NCBI RefSeq assembly: GCF_033193315.1
Contig: NZ_CP136187.1
Coordinates: forward strand, 2,731,001 to 2,795,000
DNA from: Agathobaculum sp. NTUH-O15-33
GTDB taxonomy: Bacteria; Bacillota; Clostridia; Oscillospirales; Butyricicoccaceae
DNA length: 64,000 nt
Direction: 5' to 3'
Below are positions 17,441-26,715 of the stretch, in pieces; the first letter of the stretch is position 1; each line of letters opens with the position of its first letter. Under the pieces are notes generated by a model. It had not been told where the DNA came from, searched no databases, and saw only the letters and a program-made list of their open reading frames with translations. Both the position numbers and the translations under genes were made by a program.

Positions 17441-18649
17441 TTATTCGCCAAAGAACTGCTCATGAATGACCTTGACCGCCTTTTCGCTGTCCTCTTCATT
17501 GATCAGGACGGAGATCTTGATCTCAGAGGTGGAGATCATACGGATATTGATGCCCGCCATGGCAAGCGCTTCAAACATCTTGGCGGCAACGCCGGAATTA
17601 GAGGCCATGCCCGCGCCGACGATGGACACCTTGGCCACGCGCGTGGAGATGGAGACATCCTCATAACCCAGCATCGCGGCGTTATCGCGCAGGATCTTGC
17701 CGACGCGCTCCGCGTCGTCCTGCGGTATGGTGAAGGAGATGGACTTTTTATTGTCGCGGCCCACCGCCTGCAAAATGATATCGACGTTGACCTTGTGCTT
17801 GGCCATGAGAGAAAACACCTTAAACGCGGTGCCGGGCGTATCGTCCACATTGATAATGGCCACACGCGCGCATTTATTATCGCGGGCTACGCCGCTTACA
17901 TTCAACTTTTCCATGTTAGAGCCCTCCTTGACTTTGGTACCCGGATTACGGGTAAAGCTGGAAACGACTTCGAGGTCGACGTTATACTTCTTTGCCATTT
18001 CTACGCTGCGGTTATGCAGCACCTGCGCGCCCAGACTGGCCAGCTCCAGCATTTCATCATAAGTGATCGCGTCGAGCTTGCGCGCGCCCGGTACGACGCG
18101 GGGATCGGCGGTGTACACACCGTCCACATCGGTATAGATTTGGCAAAGATCGGCGCCCAGCGTGGCCGCGATGGCGACCGCCGTCGTATCCGAGCCGCCG
18201 CGGCCCAGCGTGGTCAGATCGCCCATCTTGTTCAGGCCTTGGAATCCCGCGACGATCACGATATGGCCGTTGTCCAGCTCGGCCTTGAGCCGGTCGCCCG
18301 CGAGGCGCTTGATGCGCGCGTCGGAATAGTTGCTGTCGGTCTCCAGACCGATCTGCCAGCCGGTCAGCGATACCACCGCGTGGCCCAGCTTCTGGATCGC
18401 CATGGCCAGCAGGGACATCGAGATCATTTCGCCGGTATTGAGCAGAACGTCCATTTCGCGCTTGGACGGGCTTTCGTTCAGCTCGGCCGCGCGCTCGATC
18501 AGATCATCCGTGGTGTCGCCCTGCGCGGATACCACCACGACCACTTGGTTGCCCGCCTGCGCGGTGCTGGTCACGATATCCGCGACGTTTTTCAGCCGTT
18601 CGGTGTTGGCAACCGAGCTGCCGCCGAACTTTTGTACAATCAGACTCAT
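17441..18649 (-). CDS. lysC: Aspartate kinase with ACT domains
   Basis: In 402 residues, the kinase domain starts with VQKFGGSSV and contains the FQGLNKMGDLTTLGRGGSDTTA motif split over substrate-binding loops. Two ACT domains (about 265-400) include the typical ISTRVAKVSIVGAGM. It phosphorylates aspartate at the head of lysine, threonine and methionine synthesis, and the ACT domains normally mediate feedback inhibition. ATG 18649 is chosen, with TAAGG nine bases upstream. It is the last gene of the ACT protein-hom-thrB-lysC cluster, 111 bases after thrB. Confidence 0.95.
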   Translation of the reverse strand: MSLIVQKFGGSSVANTERLKNVADIVTSTAQAGNQVVVVVSAQGDTTDDLIERAAELNESPSKREMDVLLNTGEMISMSLLAMAIQKLGHAVVSLTGWQIGLETDSNYSDARIKRLAGDRLKAELDNGHIVIVAGFQGLNKMGDLTTLGRGGSDTTAVAIAATLGADLCQIYTDVDGVYTADPRVVPGARKLDAITYDEMLELASLGAQVLHNRSVEMAKKYNVDLEVVSSFTRNPGTKVKEGSNMEKLNVSGVARDNKCARVAIINVDDTPGTAFKVFSLMAKHKVNVDIILQAVGRDNKKSISFTIPQDDAERVGKILRDNAAMLGYEDVSISTRVAKVSIVGAGMASNSGVAAKMFEALAMAGINIRMISTSEIKISVLINEEDSEKAVKVIHEQFFGE

Positions 18650-18760
18650 AACTTTGTACCTTATCCTCCTTATACTCATCCCAAATAAAAACCAGCGTTT
18701 TTATTCACGCCGCCTTGGGCCGCGTGAGCGGGTCGCCCCGCCCGAGACGGTTACCGTCAC

Positions 18761-19651
18761 TTAAAGCCGCTTCACGACCGCGCCGACTTCGTCGCAGCGC
18801 AAGAGCTGGGGCTTCCAATGCGGGTATTTCTCCTTGCAAAGCGCTTCGGCGCGCGCGATATAATCGCGGTCGCCCTTGTAGTTGATCGCAATGATGGACG
18901 GGCCGGCGCCCGATATGTACGCGCCCAGCGCGCCAAGCTCCTTCGCGTCTCGCGTGAGATCGAGGCCGCCCTCGATCAGCGGGAAACGATAGGGCTGGTG
19001 CAGGCAGTCGCCGGTGGCGACGTCCAAATTTTCCAGTTTGCCGGTGGTGAGCGAGCCGGCGAGCAGCGCGGCGCGCGCTAAATTAAACACCGCGTCGCGG
19101 TGGTCGATCGTTTTCGGCAGCGCGGCGCGCGCCTTTTCCGTGGAAAGCTTAAAATCGGGGATGAATACGATAAAATCGATCGCGCCGTGCACGGGCACGC
19201 GCACATGGTGCACATGGCCGTTTTCCAGCAGGGCCACGCAAAAGCCGCCCAAAATGGCAGGGGTGGAATTATCCGGGTGCCCCTCGATCGTCGCGGCCAA
19301 ATCGATTACGGCCTGCCGGTCGAGCGGATCGCCAAGCAGCGCGTTCGCGCCCATGATGCCCGCGACCGTGCACGCCGAGGACGAGCCCAGACCGCGTGTT
19401 TGCGGAATGGCGCAGTCCTCCAGAATACGCAGGCCGGAAAGCGGCTTGCCGCATTCGTCATAGACGCGCTTGGCGCACTGGTAGATCAGGTTGCGCGCGT
19501 CCTTCGGCACATGCGCGCCGTTTTTATCCGAAATCTCGATGTGATCGGATTCCTCGATGTCGATGATGTTGTAAAGCTCCAGCGCAATGCCGATGGAATC
19601 ATAGCCCGAGCCCATATTGGCGCTCGTTGCGGGAACGGTGATACGAACCAT
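18761..19651 (-). CDS. thrB: Homoserine kinase
   Basis: The 296-residue GHMP kinase begins MVRITVPATSANMGSGYDS and has the ATP-binding loop TRGLGSSSACTVAGI near residue 90. It phosphorylates homoserine on the way to threonine. AAAGGGG lies about six bases before the ATG. It follows hom by 18 bases on the same strand, so the two are an operon. Confidence 0.95.
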   Translation of the reverse strand: MVRITVPATSANMGSGYDSIGIALELYNIIDIEESDHIEISDKNGAHVPKDARNLIYQCAKRVYDECGKPLSGLRILEDCAIPQTRGLGSSSACTVAGIMGANALLGDPLDRQAVIDLAATIEGHPDNSTPAILGGFCVALLENGHVHHVRVPVHGAIDFIVFIPDFKLSTEKARAALPKTIDHRDAVFNLARAALLAGSLTTGKLENLDVATGDCLHQPYRFPLIEGGLDLTRDAKELGALGAYISGAGPSIIAINYKGDRDYIARAEALCKEKYPHWKPQLLRCDEVGAVVKRL

Positions 19652-19669
19652 GCCTTTTCCCCTTTCCCG

Positions 19670-20881
19670 TTACAGCATACGCATGGCCGCGAGCACCTGC
19701 CCCTTTTGGGCCAGCTCGCTCGCCTTTTTCGCCATATCGTTGGTGGAGAGCTTGCGGGTGCGCACGACGACCACGCCCTGCACCGGTTCGGATACGCTTT
19801 CGACCGGCAAAACCGCTTCCGCGTCGGCGGAAGCGCCCTTGAAGCGGACATACCACGCGCTTTGCAGCGAATCGATCGGGCGGAGCAGATTCTTAGAGCC
19901 GTCGCCCCACATGATGCGGCGGCGGTGATCCGCGTGCTCGATAGAGTCCAGCATATCCGCCGCGACGGCGGAGGCGGTCGCGAGCTTGCCCGCGCCCTTG
20001 CCGTAGAACATCACTTCGCCGGTAGCGTTGCCGTCCACCATAATGGCGTTGAACACGTCCTCCACAGCGGCCAGCGGGCTTTCCTTATGGATCAGGTGCG
20101 GCGCGACGTAGGCGTAAGCCGTGCCGTCCTCGCATCGCACCGCGCGGCCCAGCAGCTTGATAACGCAGCCGAGCTTGTCGGCGTTGGCAACGTCCTCGAG
20201 CGTGATCTTGGTGATGCCCTCGCAGCTGACCGCGTCCGGGTCAAACTTATCGCCAAAGGCCAGATCGGACAGGATGCATATCTTACGGCAGGCGTCGTGT
20301 CCCTCGATGTCGGCGGTCGGGTCCTTTTCCGCATAGCCGGATTCCTGCGCCTGCCGCAGCGCATCCTCAAACCGAACGCCGTTATGGATCATCTGCGTTA
20401 AAATATAGTTGGTCGTACCGTTTAAAATACCGCAGATCTCGTTAAATTCATTCGCGGCCAGACATTGCAGCATGGGGCGGATGATCGGGATGCCGCCGCC
20501 GACCGACGCTTCAAACATGTAATTTACGCCATGCTCCTCCGCAATGCGGAGCAGCTCCTCGCCGTGTGTGGCGACGAGCTCCTTGTTGGACGTGCACACG
20601 CTTTTGCCCGCTTCGAGGCAGCGCTTGGTAAACTGGTAGGCCGCGCCTACGCCGCCCATGACCTCGGCCACGACCGAGATCTCCGGATCGTTTTCGATCA
20701 CCGCGAAATCGGTCACGAATTTATGACCATAGGGCAACGCGGAAAAATCGCGCAGATCGAGCACATATTTCACCTCGACCGGCTCGCCGACGACGCGCGC
20801 GATCTTTTCGGCGTTCATCTCGAACACCTCATATACGCCCGAGCCGACCGTGCCGTGGCCCATAATAGCTGCTTTAATCAT
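19670..20881 (-). CDS. hom: Homoserine dehydrogenase
   Basis: The 403-residue protein has an N-terminal Rossmann motif GHGTVGSGVYEV, the catalytic region GGGIPIIRPML...GILNGTTNYIL, and ESGYAEKDPTADIEGHDA. A shorter C-terminal region (about 330-403) is probably a regulatory ACT-like part. It reduces aspartate semialdehyde to homoserine. GGGAGGAGC lies upstream of the ATG. It is preceded by an ACT-domain protein gene that may add amino-acid sensing. Confidence 0.95.
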   Translation of the reverse strand: MIKAAIMGHGTVGSGVYEVFEMNAEKIARVVGEPVEVKYVLDLRDFSALPYGHKFVTDFAVIENDPEISVVAEVMGGVGAAYQFTKRCLEAGKSVCTSNKELVATHGEELLRIAEEHGVNYMFEASVGGGIPIIRPMLQCLAANEFNEICGILNGTTNYILTQMIHNGVRFEDALRQAQESGYAEKDPTADIEGHDACRKICILSDLAFGDKFDPDAVSCEGITKITLEDVANADKLGCVIKLLGRAVRCEDGTAYAYVAPHLIHKESPLAAVEDVFNAIMVDGNATGEVMFYGKGAGKLATASAVAADMLDSIEHADHRRRIMWGDGSKNLLRPIDSLQSAWYVRFKGASADAEAVLPVESVSEPVQGVVVVRTRKLSTNDMAKKASELAQKGQVLAAMRML

Positions 20882-20928
20882 CTTTCTATGCTCCTCCCGG
20901 AATATCTATGTTGTGCCTCCCCCATCGT

Positions 20929-21369
20929 TCACTCAGAGGCTAGGATTTCTACCTTACCGACGCCGTCGAGCGCTTCCGCGCGGTGCATCAGCTCTTCCAC
21001 CGAATATTTCATTTCACCCGTGCGGGCCGCGATCGTCACGGAAGCCTGCCCGCGCATGGGAATGGACTGGTTCACGGTCAGCAGGTTGGCGCCGGAACGC
21101 GCCATCAGCCCCAGAATGCTGGAAAGCACGCCGGGCTGATCGTGCAGCATGAAATGAAAGGTGACGATCCGATCGGTCGTTACCTCAAAGAAAGGCCGCA
21201 CGCCATCCTTATACTTATAATACGCGCTGCGCGACAGACCCGCGATCTTAGCGGCTTCGCTCGCCGTGGCGGCTTTGCCGGAGGCGAACGCTTCGTTCGC
21301 TTCGATCACGCGCTGGAACACTTCGGGCAGCAGCGAGCGCTCCACCAGATAATACTTCGGTTTTACCAT
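20929..21369 (-). CDS. ACT domain-containing protein (PheB/UPF0735 type)
   Basis: The protein is 146 residues. The first 65 or so resemble a small helix-turn-helix (ASEAAKIAGLSRSAYYKYKDGV). Residues about 70-146 form an ACT domain (FHFMLHDQPGVLSSILGLMARSGANLLTVNQ). The family is found next to hom or pheA in Firmicutes and is thought to sense amino acids. As first gene of the threonine/lysine cluster it may regulate it. The ribosome site GGGAGG is strong. Confidence 0.9.
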   Translation of the reverse strand: MVKPKYYLVERSLLPEVFQRVIEANEAFASGKAATASEAAKIAGLSRSAYYKYKDGVRPFFEVTTDRIVTFHFMLHDQPGVLSSILGLMARSGANLLTVNQSIPMRGQASVTIAARTGEMKYSVEELMHRAEALDGVGKVEILASE

Positions 21370-21735
21370 GCGTTGTCCTCCCTAAAAAGACAAGTGTCTT
21401 TTTCACGCTTCAATAGCATACCATACCGCGTGCCACAAAGCAAGGGAATATCTGATAAATTTCTTCATTTTCCGCAATTCCTTTTGACAAATATGACAAA
21501 GCGCCCTGTTCGCCGGACGCACGCAACCGCCAAAGCGTAACCTTTATTTCTATGGAATTCGTATATGGTCTTTTGCACAATATCTGTGGTATAATAGCCG
21601 CAAAACGGCTATTATACCCTGATTAAATTAATTATACCATCAGCGGCATTTGAGACATGTCAAGGCTTTCAAAAATACCGCCGCTGTGGTATAATATTAA
21701 AGCTTGTGACAAATAAAATCGGAGAGTAAAGAAAC
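21370..21735. other. Intergenic control region between the hom operon and the NSS transporter
   Basis: No gene is seen in these 366 bases. For the minus operon there is TTGCTT (21443-21438), 17 bases, TATGCT (21420-21415), and a small perfect hairpin AAAAAGAC-ACTT-GTCTTTTT (21385-21404) just before the ribosome site. For the plus transporter there are two copies of CTGTGGTATAAT exactly 100 bases apart (21584 and 21684), each lying in a large inverted repeat. Confidence 0.7.
21588..21618. repeat. Perfect 13-bp inverted repeat containing TATAAT on both strands
   Basis: GGTATAATAGCCG and CGGCTATTATACC flank a five-base loop. There is no T-run, so it is not a simple terminator. A second inverted repeat (21631-21647 with 21680-21695) also begins and ends in ATTATACC/GGTATAAT. 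Confidence 0.75.
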
Positions 21736-23058
21736 ATGCAACAAAAAAACGGTAACGGCACTTTTTCCTCCAAGATCGGCTTCGTGCTTGCGGCTGTCGG
21801 CTCGGCGGTCGGCATGGGAAACATTTGGCTTTTTCCTTACCGCACCGGACAATACGGCGGCGCGGCCTTCCTGATTCCTTATCTTCTATTCGTCGCCCTG
21901 TTCGGCTATGTCGGCCTATCGGGTGAATTTGCCTTAGGCCGCCTGACCGGCACCGGCCCGATCGGCTCGTACGACTACGCGGTAAAGTCGCGCGGCAAAA
22001 AGGGCGGCTCTATTCTAGGCGCGATTCCGCTGTTCGGCTCGCTCGGCATCGCGATCGGCTACGCCATCATCGTCGGCTGGGTGGTCCGCTCGGCGGCGGG
22101 AGCGCTGACCGGCACGCTGATGAACACCGAACCCGAGACTTTCTTCGGCCAGATGAGCGGTGCACACCTTTCCAGCGTGCCGTGGCACATCGTCGTCGTG
22201 GTCATCACGGCAGCCATCCTCATTTTTGGTATTTCAAGCGGTATTGAGAAGATCAATAAGGTGATGATGCCCGCTTTCTTCATTCTGTTCCTTGTAATCG
22301 CGGTACGCGTCGCTTTTCTGCCCGGCGCGTTCGAGGGCTATAAATACCTGCTCGTACCGGATTGGAGCTACCTGAAGAGCCCGGAAACCTGGATCATGGC
22401 CATGGGACAGGCCTTCTTCTCACTTTCGGTCACGGGGTCAGGCATGATTATCTACGGTTCGTACCTGTCCAAAAAGGAGGACATCGTGCATTCCTCGGTC
22501 ATGACCGCGGTGCTCGATACCTGCGCCGCCATGCTGGCGGGCTTTGCGGTCATTCCGGCGGTTTTCGCCTTTGGCCTTGATCCGCAGGCCGGTCCCAAGC
22601 TGCTGTTCATTACCCTGCCCCGCGTATTCCAGCAAATGCCCGCAGGCCGGTTATTCGCTTTCCTTTTCTTTATTTCGGTGCTGTTCGCAGGCATCACCTC
22701 GCTGGCCAACATGCTGGAAGCGGTATCCGAAGCCGCCCAGACCCGCCTTGGCCTAAAACGAAAGACCGCCGTACTGCTCGCGGCGCTTGCCACACTCATC
22801 GTCGGCCTGTTCATCGAATACGAGCCCTACATGGGCGCGTGGATGGACGCGATCACGATCTATGTCGTCCCGATTGGCGCGGTGCTTGGCGCGATCATTA
22901 TCTACTGGGTGCTCGGCGTGACCAAGGTAAAGGAAGAGCTGATGCAGGGCCGCGACAAGCCCCTCTCCCGCTCCTTCGGGTTTCTCGCCAAGTATGTCTA
23001 TGTATTTCTGGCCGCCGCTGTGGTTATTTGCAGCTTCATTTACGGCGGTATCGGATAA
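21736..23058 (+). CDS. Sodium-dependent transporter of the NSS (SNF) family
   Basis: The 440-residue membrane protein has about 11 helices. The first two carry the family signature for Na+ and substrate binding (GFVLAAVGSAVGMGNIWLFPY, with the unwound GSAVGMGN). Bacterial members import amino acids such as tryptophan, leucine or tyrosine; the substrate cannot be read here. The ATG follows CGGAGAG. It has its own regulatory region and terminator. Na+ dependence fits the predicted Na+ ATP synthase in this window. Confidence 0.92.
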   Translation: MQQKNGNGTFSSKIGFVLAAVGSAVGMGNIWLFPYRTGQYGGAAFLIPYLLFVALFGYVGLSGEFALGRLTGTGPIGSYDYAVKSRGKKGGSILGAIPLFGSLGIAIGYAIIVGWVVRSAAGALTGTLMNTEPETFFGQMSGAHLSSVPWHIVVVVITAAILIFGISSGIEKINKVMMPAFFILFLVIAVRVAFLPGAFEGYKYLLVPDWSYLKSPETWIMAMGQAFFSLSVTGSGMIIYGSYLSKKEDIVHSSVMTAVLDTCAAMLAGFAVIPAVFAFGLDPQAGPKLLFITLPRVFQQMPAGRLFAFLFFISVLFAGITSLANMLEAVSEAAQTRLGLKRKTAVLLAALATLIVGLFIEYEPYMGAWMDAITIYVVPIGAVLGAIIIYWVLGVTKVKEELMQGRDKPLSRSFGFLAKYVYVFLAAAVVICSFIYGGIG

Positions 23059-23067
23059 AAACTCATG

Positions 23068-23100
23068 AAAAAGCTGGCGACCATTGGTCGCCAGCTTTTT
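23068..23100 (+). terminator. Terminator after the NSS transporter
   Basis: AAAAAGCTGGCGACC and GGTCGCCAGCTTTTT pair over a three-base loop. It also lies at the end of the convergent XRE gene and can act in both directions. Confidence 0.92.
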
Positions 23101-23120
23101 ATTCAATCATCGTTATGCAG

Positions 23121-23315
23121 TTATGCATCTAAAAAGAAAATGCTTTCCACCGGCCGTTCCAGCAGACGCGCGACCTTCATGGCCAGCTCCAGCGTGGGAT
23201 CGTATTTGTTGTTTTCCATGGCCACAACGGTCTGACGCGATACGCCGAGCAGATTTGCCATGTCCTCCTGCCGCAGCCCCTTCGCCTTGCGCAGCTCTTT
23301 AATATTATTTCGCAT
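23121..23315 (-). CDS. Small XRE-family transcriptional regulator
   Basis: The 64-residue protein is essentially one helix-turn-helix domain (MRNNIKELRKAKGLRQEDMANLLGVSRQTVVAMENNKYDPTLE in two parts). Single-domain regulators of this type usually sit with a membrane protein gene and repress their own promoter. GGGAGG lies nine bases before the ATG. It follows the membrane protein at 23336 by 20 bases, so both are transcribed from the promoter at 23824-23852. Confidence 0.88.
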   Translation of the reverse strand: MRNNIKELRKAKGLRQEDMANLLGVSRQTVVAMENNKYDPTLELAMKVARLLERPVESIFFLDA

Positions 23316-23335
23316 AAGCAGCCGCCTCCCTTTGC

Positions 23336-23779
23336 TTACAAAGCTAGACCAGCGATTGTCAGCAGGCCACCCAATATGCCGATCAGCGCGGCAATGCCGA
23401 CAATCCAGAGCAGCGTTTTCCAAGGTGCATACGGCCGGTATTCCTCGTCGCCTTTCGTATTACGATAGCGCAGCACGAGCGTCGCGGTGCCTTGTGTCAG
23501 TAAGCCGAGCAGCAGCACGAGATTCGAGAGCGGCAAGGCCTCCCGTTTGACAAAGGAACTGTAAAATGTACAGCCAAGCAAACCAAATAACATGACATTA
23601 TAGGCGATCACCACCGCTTTATACTGTATCACACGTTCCATTTCATCCATTTTGGTCACACCGAAGCGCTCCGCGACCGATCTTGCCCGTTCGGACTTTC
23701 CCTTCCTGATCCAATACGCAAAACCAAAGGACAAGCCCAGCAATAAGCAGGGTATTGCAATAAAAGCCACATATCTCAT
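23336..23779 (-). CDS. Hypothetical four-helix membrane protein
   Basis: The protein is 147 residues with membrane segments near 3-23, 55-72, 80-100 and 120-145. Between the first two is a charged cytoplasmic stretch (KGKSERARSVAERFGVTKMDEMER). It is the first gene of a two-gene operon with a single-domain XRE regulator, a common pair in Firmicutes whose function is not established. AGGAGG precedes the ATG. Confidence 0.75.
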   Translation of the reverse strand: MRYVAFIAIPCLLLGLSFGFAYWIRKGKSERARSVAERFGVTKMDEMERVIQYKAVVIAYNVMLFGLLGCTFYSSFVKREALPLSNLVLLLGLLTQGTATLVLRYRNTKGDEEYRPYAPWKTLLWIVGIAALIGILGGLLTIAGLAL

Positions 23780-23814
23780 TCTCTAATCCTCCTGACAAAA
23801 TGTTAAATTGTTTT

Positions 23815-23833
23815 GACATATGTATTATATGTC
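23815..23833. promoter_or_regulatory. Palindromic operator candidate over the -10 box
   Basis: GACATAT-GTATT-ATATGTC has 7-bp arms and covers the TATAAT of the minus-strand promoter. A bound XRE dimer here would block transcription, so autoregulation by the product of 23121-23315 is a reasonable inference. Confidence 0.6.
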
Positions 23834-23852
23834 CTACTCAGCAAAATGTCAA
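23824..23852 (-). promoter_or_regulatory. Consensus promoter of the membrane protein-XRE operon
   Basis: The minus strand carries TTGACA (23852-23847), 17 bases, TATAAT (23829-23824). Both hexamers are perfect. Confidence 0.9.
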
Positions 23853-23885
23853 GAACTTTTTACATTAGAGCTTTACTATGCGCTT

Positions 23886-24662
23886 TTATTCCTGCACCGC
23901 ATTGCTTTCCACCTTGGCGCGCAGGATGGCGGCATGCAAACGAATGCTTGGATCGGTACGGCTTTTCTCATCCGCGCGGAGAAACAACTTGTTTTCCATG
24001 CCGCCGAGTCGATAGGTGACGGTGACAACGCTCGATTCGTTGCGCTCCTTCTTCGGCGCGGCGAACGCCAGAAAGCCGAGCGCCAATAGCCGCGTGGCGG
24101 TAAAGCGCTGAGAAAGCTGCTCAGTCGTGAACAGTTCCGCGCTGATGATATCCTGCAGGGGAATGGCAAACTGCTTTTTGACAACATGGTACTCGATCCG
24201 GTCCGCATAGACAAACAGCATGCCGCTTGACGACTTTTGCAGATAAGGATAACCGCCGCAATAGCGGCAGGGTAAAATCTCCTTTGGCCGTTGGGGCTTA
24301 TCGTGTTTCCGGGTCTCGGTCTCGATTTCCGCTGAAATCGGCGCTTTGACAAAGGAGAGCACCCGCTCCACATTCGCCTGATTTTTGCCCCAATCAGCTA
24401 ACTGCAGCGAGGCTTCCAACCGCGAGGATACGCGGACCAGCGTTTCCGCAGCACTCAGGCGGTCGATCCATATGGAGATCGACTCTCCCTTATTGGAATA
24501 CCGCCCTTTATCCGCGTGCACGTCTAAAGAATAGCCGTTTTCCGTCTGCGCCGAGCGGTCAAGATGCAGATCCGTGGCCACGCTAATGCTTTGTACCAGA
24601 TTTTCACGTGCCTGTTCCGCGCTGTATGGAAAACGCGCCTGTCCGGTTGCTTCTTTCGGCAC
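23886..24662 (-). CDS. Hypothetical protein with CxxC knuckle, possible PH-like domain
   Basis: The protein is about 258 residues. The N-terminal half (PYSAEQARENLVQSISVATDLHL) looks like a lipid- or ligand-binding beta domain. A CRYCGG motif in the middle could bind zinc. The second half has one hydrophobic segment (LLALGFLAFAAP) inside a beta-rich stretch resembling bacterial PH domains. I do not recognise a named family. GTG 24662 has GGGAG nine bases upstream; an upstream in-frame TTG at 24683 is less likely. It appears to be a single gene. Confidence 0.65.
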   Translation of the reverse strand: MPKEATGQARFPYSAEQARENLVQSISVATDLHLDRSAQTENGYSLDVHADKGRYSNKGESISIWIDRLSAAETLVRVSSRLEASLQLADWGKNQANVERVLSFVKAPISAEIETETRKHDKPQRPKEILPCRYCGGYPYLQKSSSGMLFVYADRIEYHVVKKQFAIPLQDIISAELFTTEQLSQRFTATRLLALGFLAFAAPKKERNESSVVTVTYRLGGMENKLFLRADEKSRTDPSIRLHAAILRAKVESNAVQE

Positions 24663-24743
24663 TGCTTTTCTCTCCCTTCCCAAATAGAAAAAGCGCGCGG
24701 CAAACCCTTTGGTCTGCCGCGCGCCCGTTTCGCACGTTATATT

Positions 24744-26685
24744 TTACGGCTGGCTGGATTTCCGCTCGCCTTCGGGCGTGATCACGGTAGCCTCTGCCTG
24801 TGTCTCGGTCTTTTCATTGTTCAGCTCTTCCAACAGGTCTTCGCCGACCTGTTTATCCGGTACGAGCTCTCCGTTGTAGACCTTCTTAAACACATCGCCA
24901 TCCATCGTTTCATTGCGGATCAGATATTCGGCAACGCGCTTCATTTCCTCGCGGTGCTCGGTAAGCAGCTTTTCGCAGCGGCGGTGCGCCTCTTCGATGA
25001 TGCGGTGGATCTCCTCATCGATCTCGGCGGCCTTGACCTCGGAATAGCCCTTGCCCGCCGCAAAGTCGCGGCCAAGGAAGATCTCGCCGTTGTCCGCCGC
25101 GTAATCGATCGGGCCGATCCGGTCGCTCATACCGTAGCTGGTGACCATGGCGCGCGCCATCTGCGTGGCCTGCTTGATATCGCCGTACGCGCCGGTCGAA
25201 ATATCATCCATCACCAGCTGCTCCGCCACACGGCCGCCGAGGCATACGATAATGTATTCCTCCATATAGCCGCGGGTGCGGTAGGCCTGATCCTCCTCGG
25301 GCAGCGGCATGGTGAAGCCGCCCGCGCCGGAGGAACGCGGAATAATCGTCACATGGTGCACCGGATCCTGCGTGGGCAGCACGTGGAAGCAGACCGCATG
25401 ACCCGCTTCGTGGTAGGCGGTCAGCTTTTTATCTTTCTCGGTGATGATATGGGTCTTCTTTTTCCACGCCCATGACGACCTTGAGGAGCGATTCCTCGAT
25501 CTCTTCAAGCGTAATGAATTTCTTATTGCGCCGCGCGGCAAGCAGCGCCGCCTCGTTGAGCAGGTTTTCCAGATCGGCGCCGGTAAAGCCCGCCGTCGTC
25601 TTGGCGATCGAGTCGAACTTTACGTCCGGATCGAACTGCTTATTGCGCGCGTGTACCTTCAGGATGGCTTCGCGGCCCTTGACGTCGGGCGCGCCGACGT
25701 AGACCTGCCGGTCGAAACGGCCCGGACGGAGCAGCGCGCCGTCCAGAATATCCTTCCGGTTCGTCGCCGCGATGACGATGACGCCTTCGTTCGCGCCAAA
25801 ACCGTCCATCTCGACGAGCAACTGGTTGAGCGTTTGCTCGCGTTCATCGTGTCCGCCGCCGAGGCCTGCGCCGCGCTGACGGCCGACCGCGTCGATCTCA
25901 TCGATAAAGACGATGGAGGGCGCGTTTTTCTTGGCCTGCTCAAACAGGTCGCGCACACGGCTCGCGCCAACGCCGACATACAGCTCGACGAAGTCCGAAC
26001 CCGAGATCGAAAGGAAGGGCACGCCCGCCTCGCCCGCGACCGCTCTTGCGATCAGCGTTTTACCGGTGCCCGGAGGGCCCACCAGCAGCACGCCCTTGGG
26101 GATGCGCGCGCCAATCTGCACAAACTTTTGCGGATTTTTCAAAAATTCAACGATCTCCTGCAGCTCGGCCTTCTCTTCGTCCGCGCCCGCCACATCTTCA
26201 AACGTGACCTTGCGCTTATCATCCTGCGCCAGCTTGGCGCGGGCCTTGCCGAACTGCATCGGATTGCCGCCGCCGCCCGATTGCTTGTTCATCATAAAAT
26301 ACCAGAACGCGCCGAGCAGGATGATGAGGATCAGGTAGGGCACAAAGCTGGCCCACCACGGGATATTTTGCGTTTTGTACGTGAAGTCCTGCAGCGTGCC
26401 GTTTTCCATCTGCTCCAGCAGCTCGGGCTTGAGGTCGTCGTGGAAAACGCCCACATAATCGCCAAGGTCGAAGGAACGCATCGAGCCGTCCTTAAGCTGC
26501 ATGGTGATGATCTGGTTTTCGTCTACAACGGCCTTTTCGACTTGCTCCTCTTTAAACAGGCGGACAACGTCGGAATACTGGATCTCCTCAGACTTCTGCG
26601 ACTGGCTGAGCACATAGCTGACGCCCGCCAGCAGGAACACCAGTATGATCAGGTAAAGGCCAAAGCCTTTCATTTTGCCTTTCAA
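24744..26685 (-). pseudogene. ftsH: ATP-dependent zinc metalloprotease FtsH, interrupted by a one-base frameshift
   Basis: The N-terminal part (from 26685) has two membrane helices, Walker A GPPGTGKT, Walker B IVFIDEID and the second region of homology. It runs into a wrong frame at [17 protein letters not shown] (stop at 25429). The protease part with zinc motif HEAGH resumes in another frame from about 25470 to 24744. Removing one T from the T5 run at 25459-25463 restores [15 protein letters not shown] and a 646-residue protein, the normal length. FtsH degrades membrane and regulatory proteins. A homopolymer error in the sequence is a strong possibility. The start is TTG 26685 with GAAGGTG ten bases upstream. 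Confidence 0.9.
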
Positions 26686-26715
26686 TTCGGTACCACACCT
26701 TCCTTTGGGGTAATT

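Noticed and set aside
21370..21735. T-box or threonine/lysine riboswitch upstream of the ACT-hom-thrB-lysC genes
   Set aside because: No T-box sequence, specifier stem or lysine riboswitch core is visible, and the leader after the predicted start is only about 40 bases.
23121..23779. Toxin-antitoxin pair (XRE protein with membrane protein)
   Set aside because: The membrane protein has four helices and 147 residues, unlike small toxins. The pair resembles common regulator/DUF operons.
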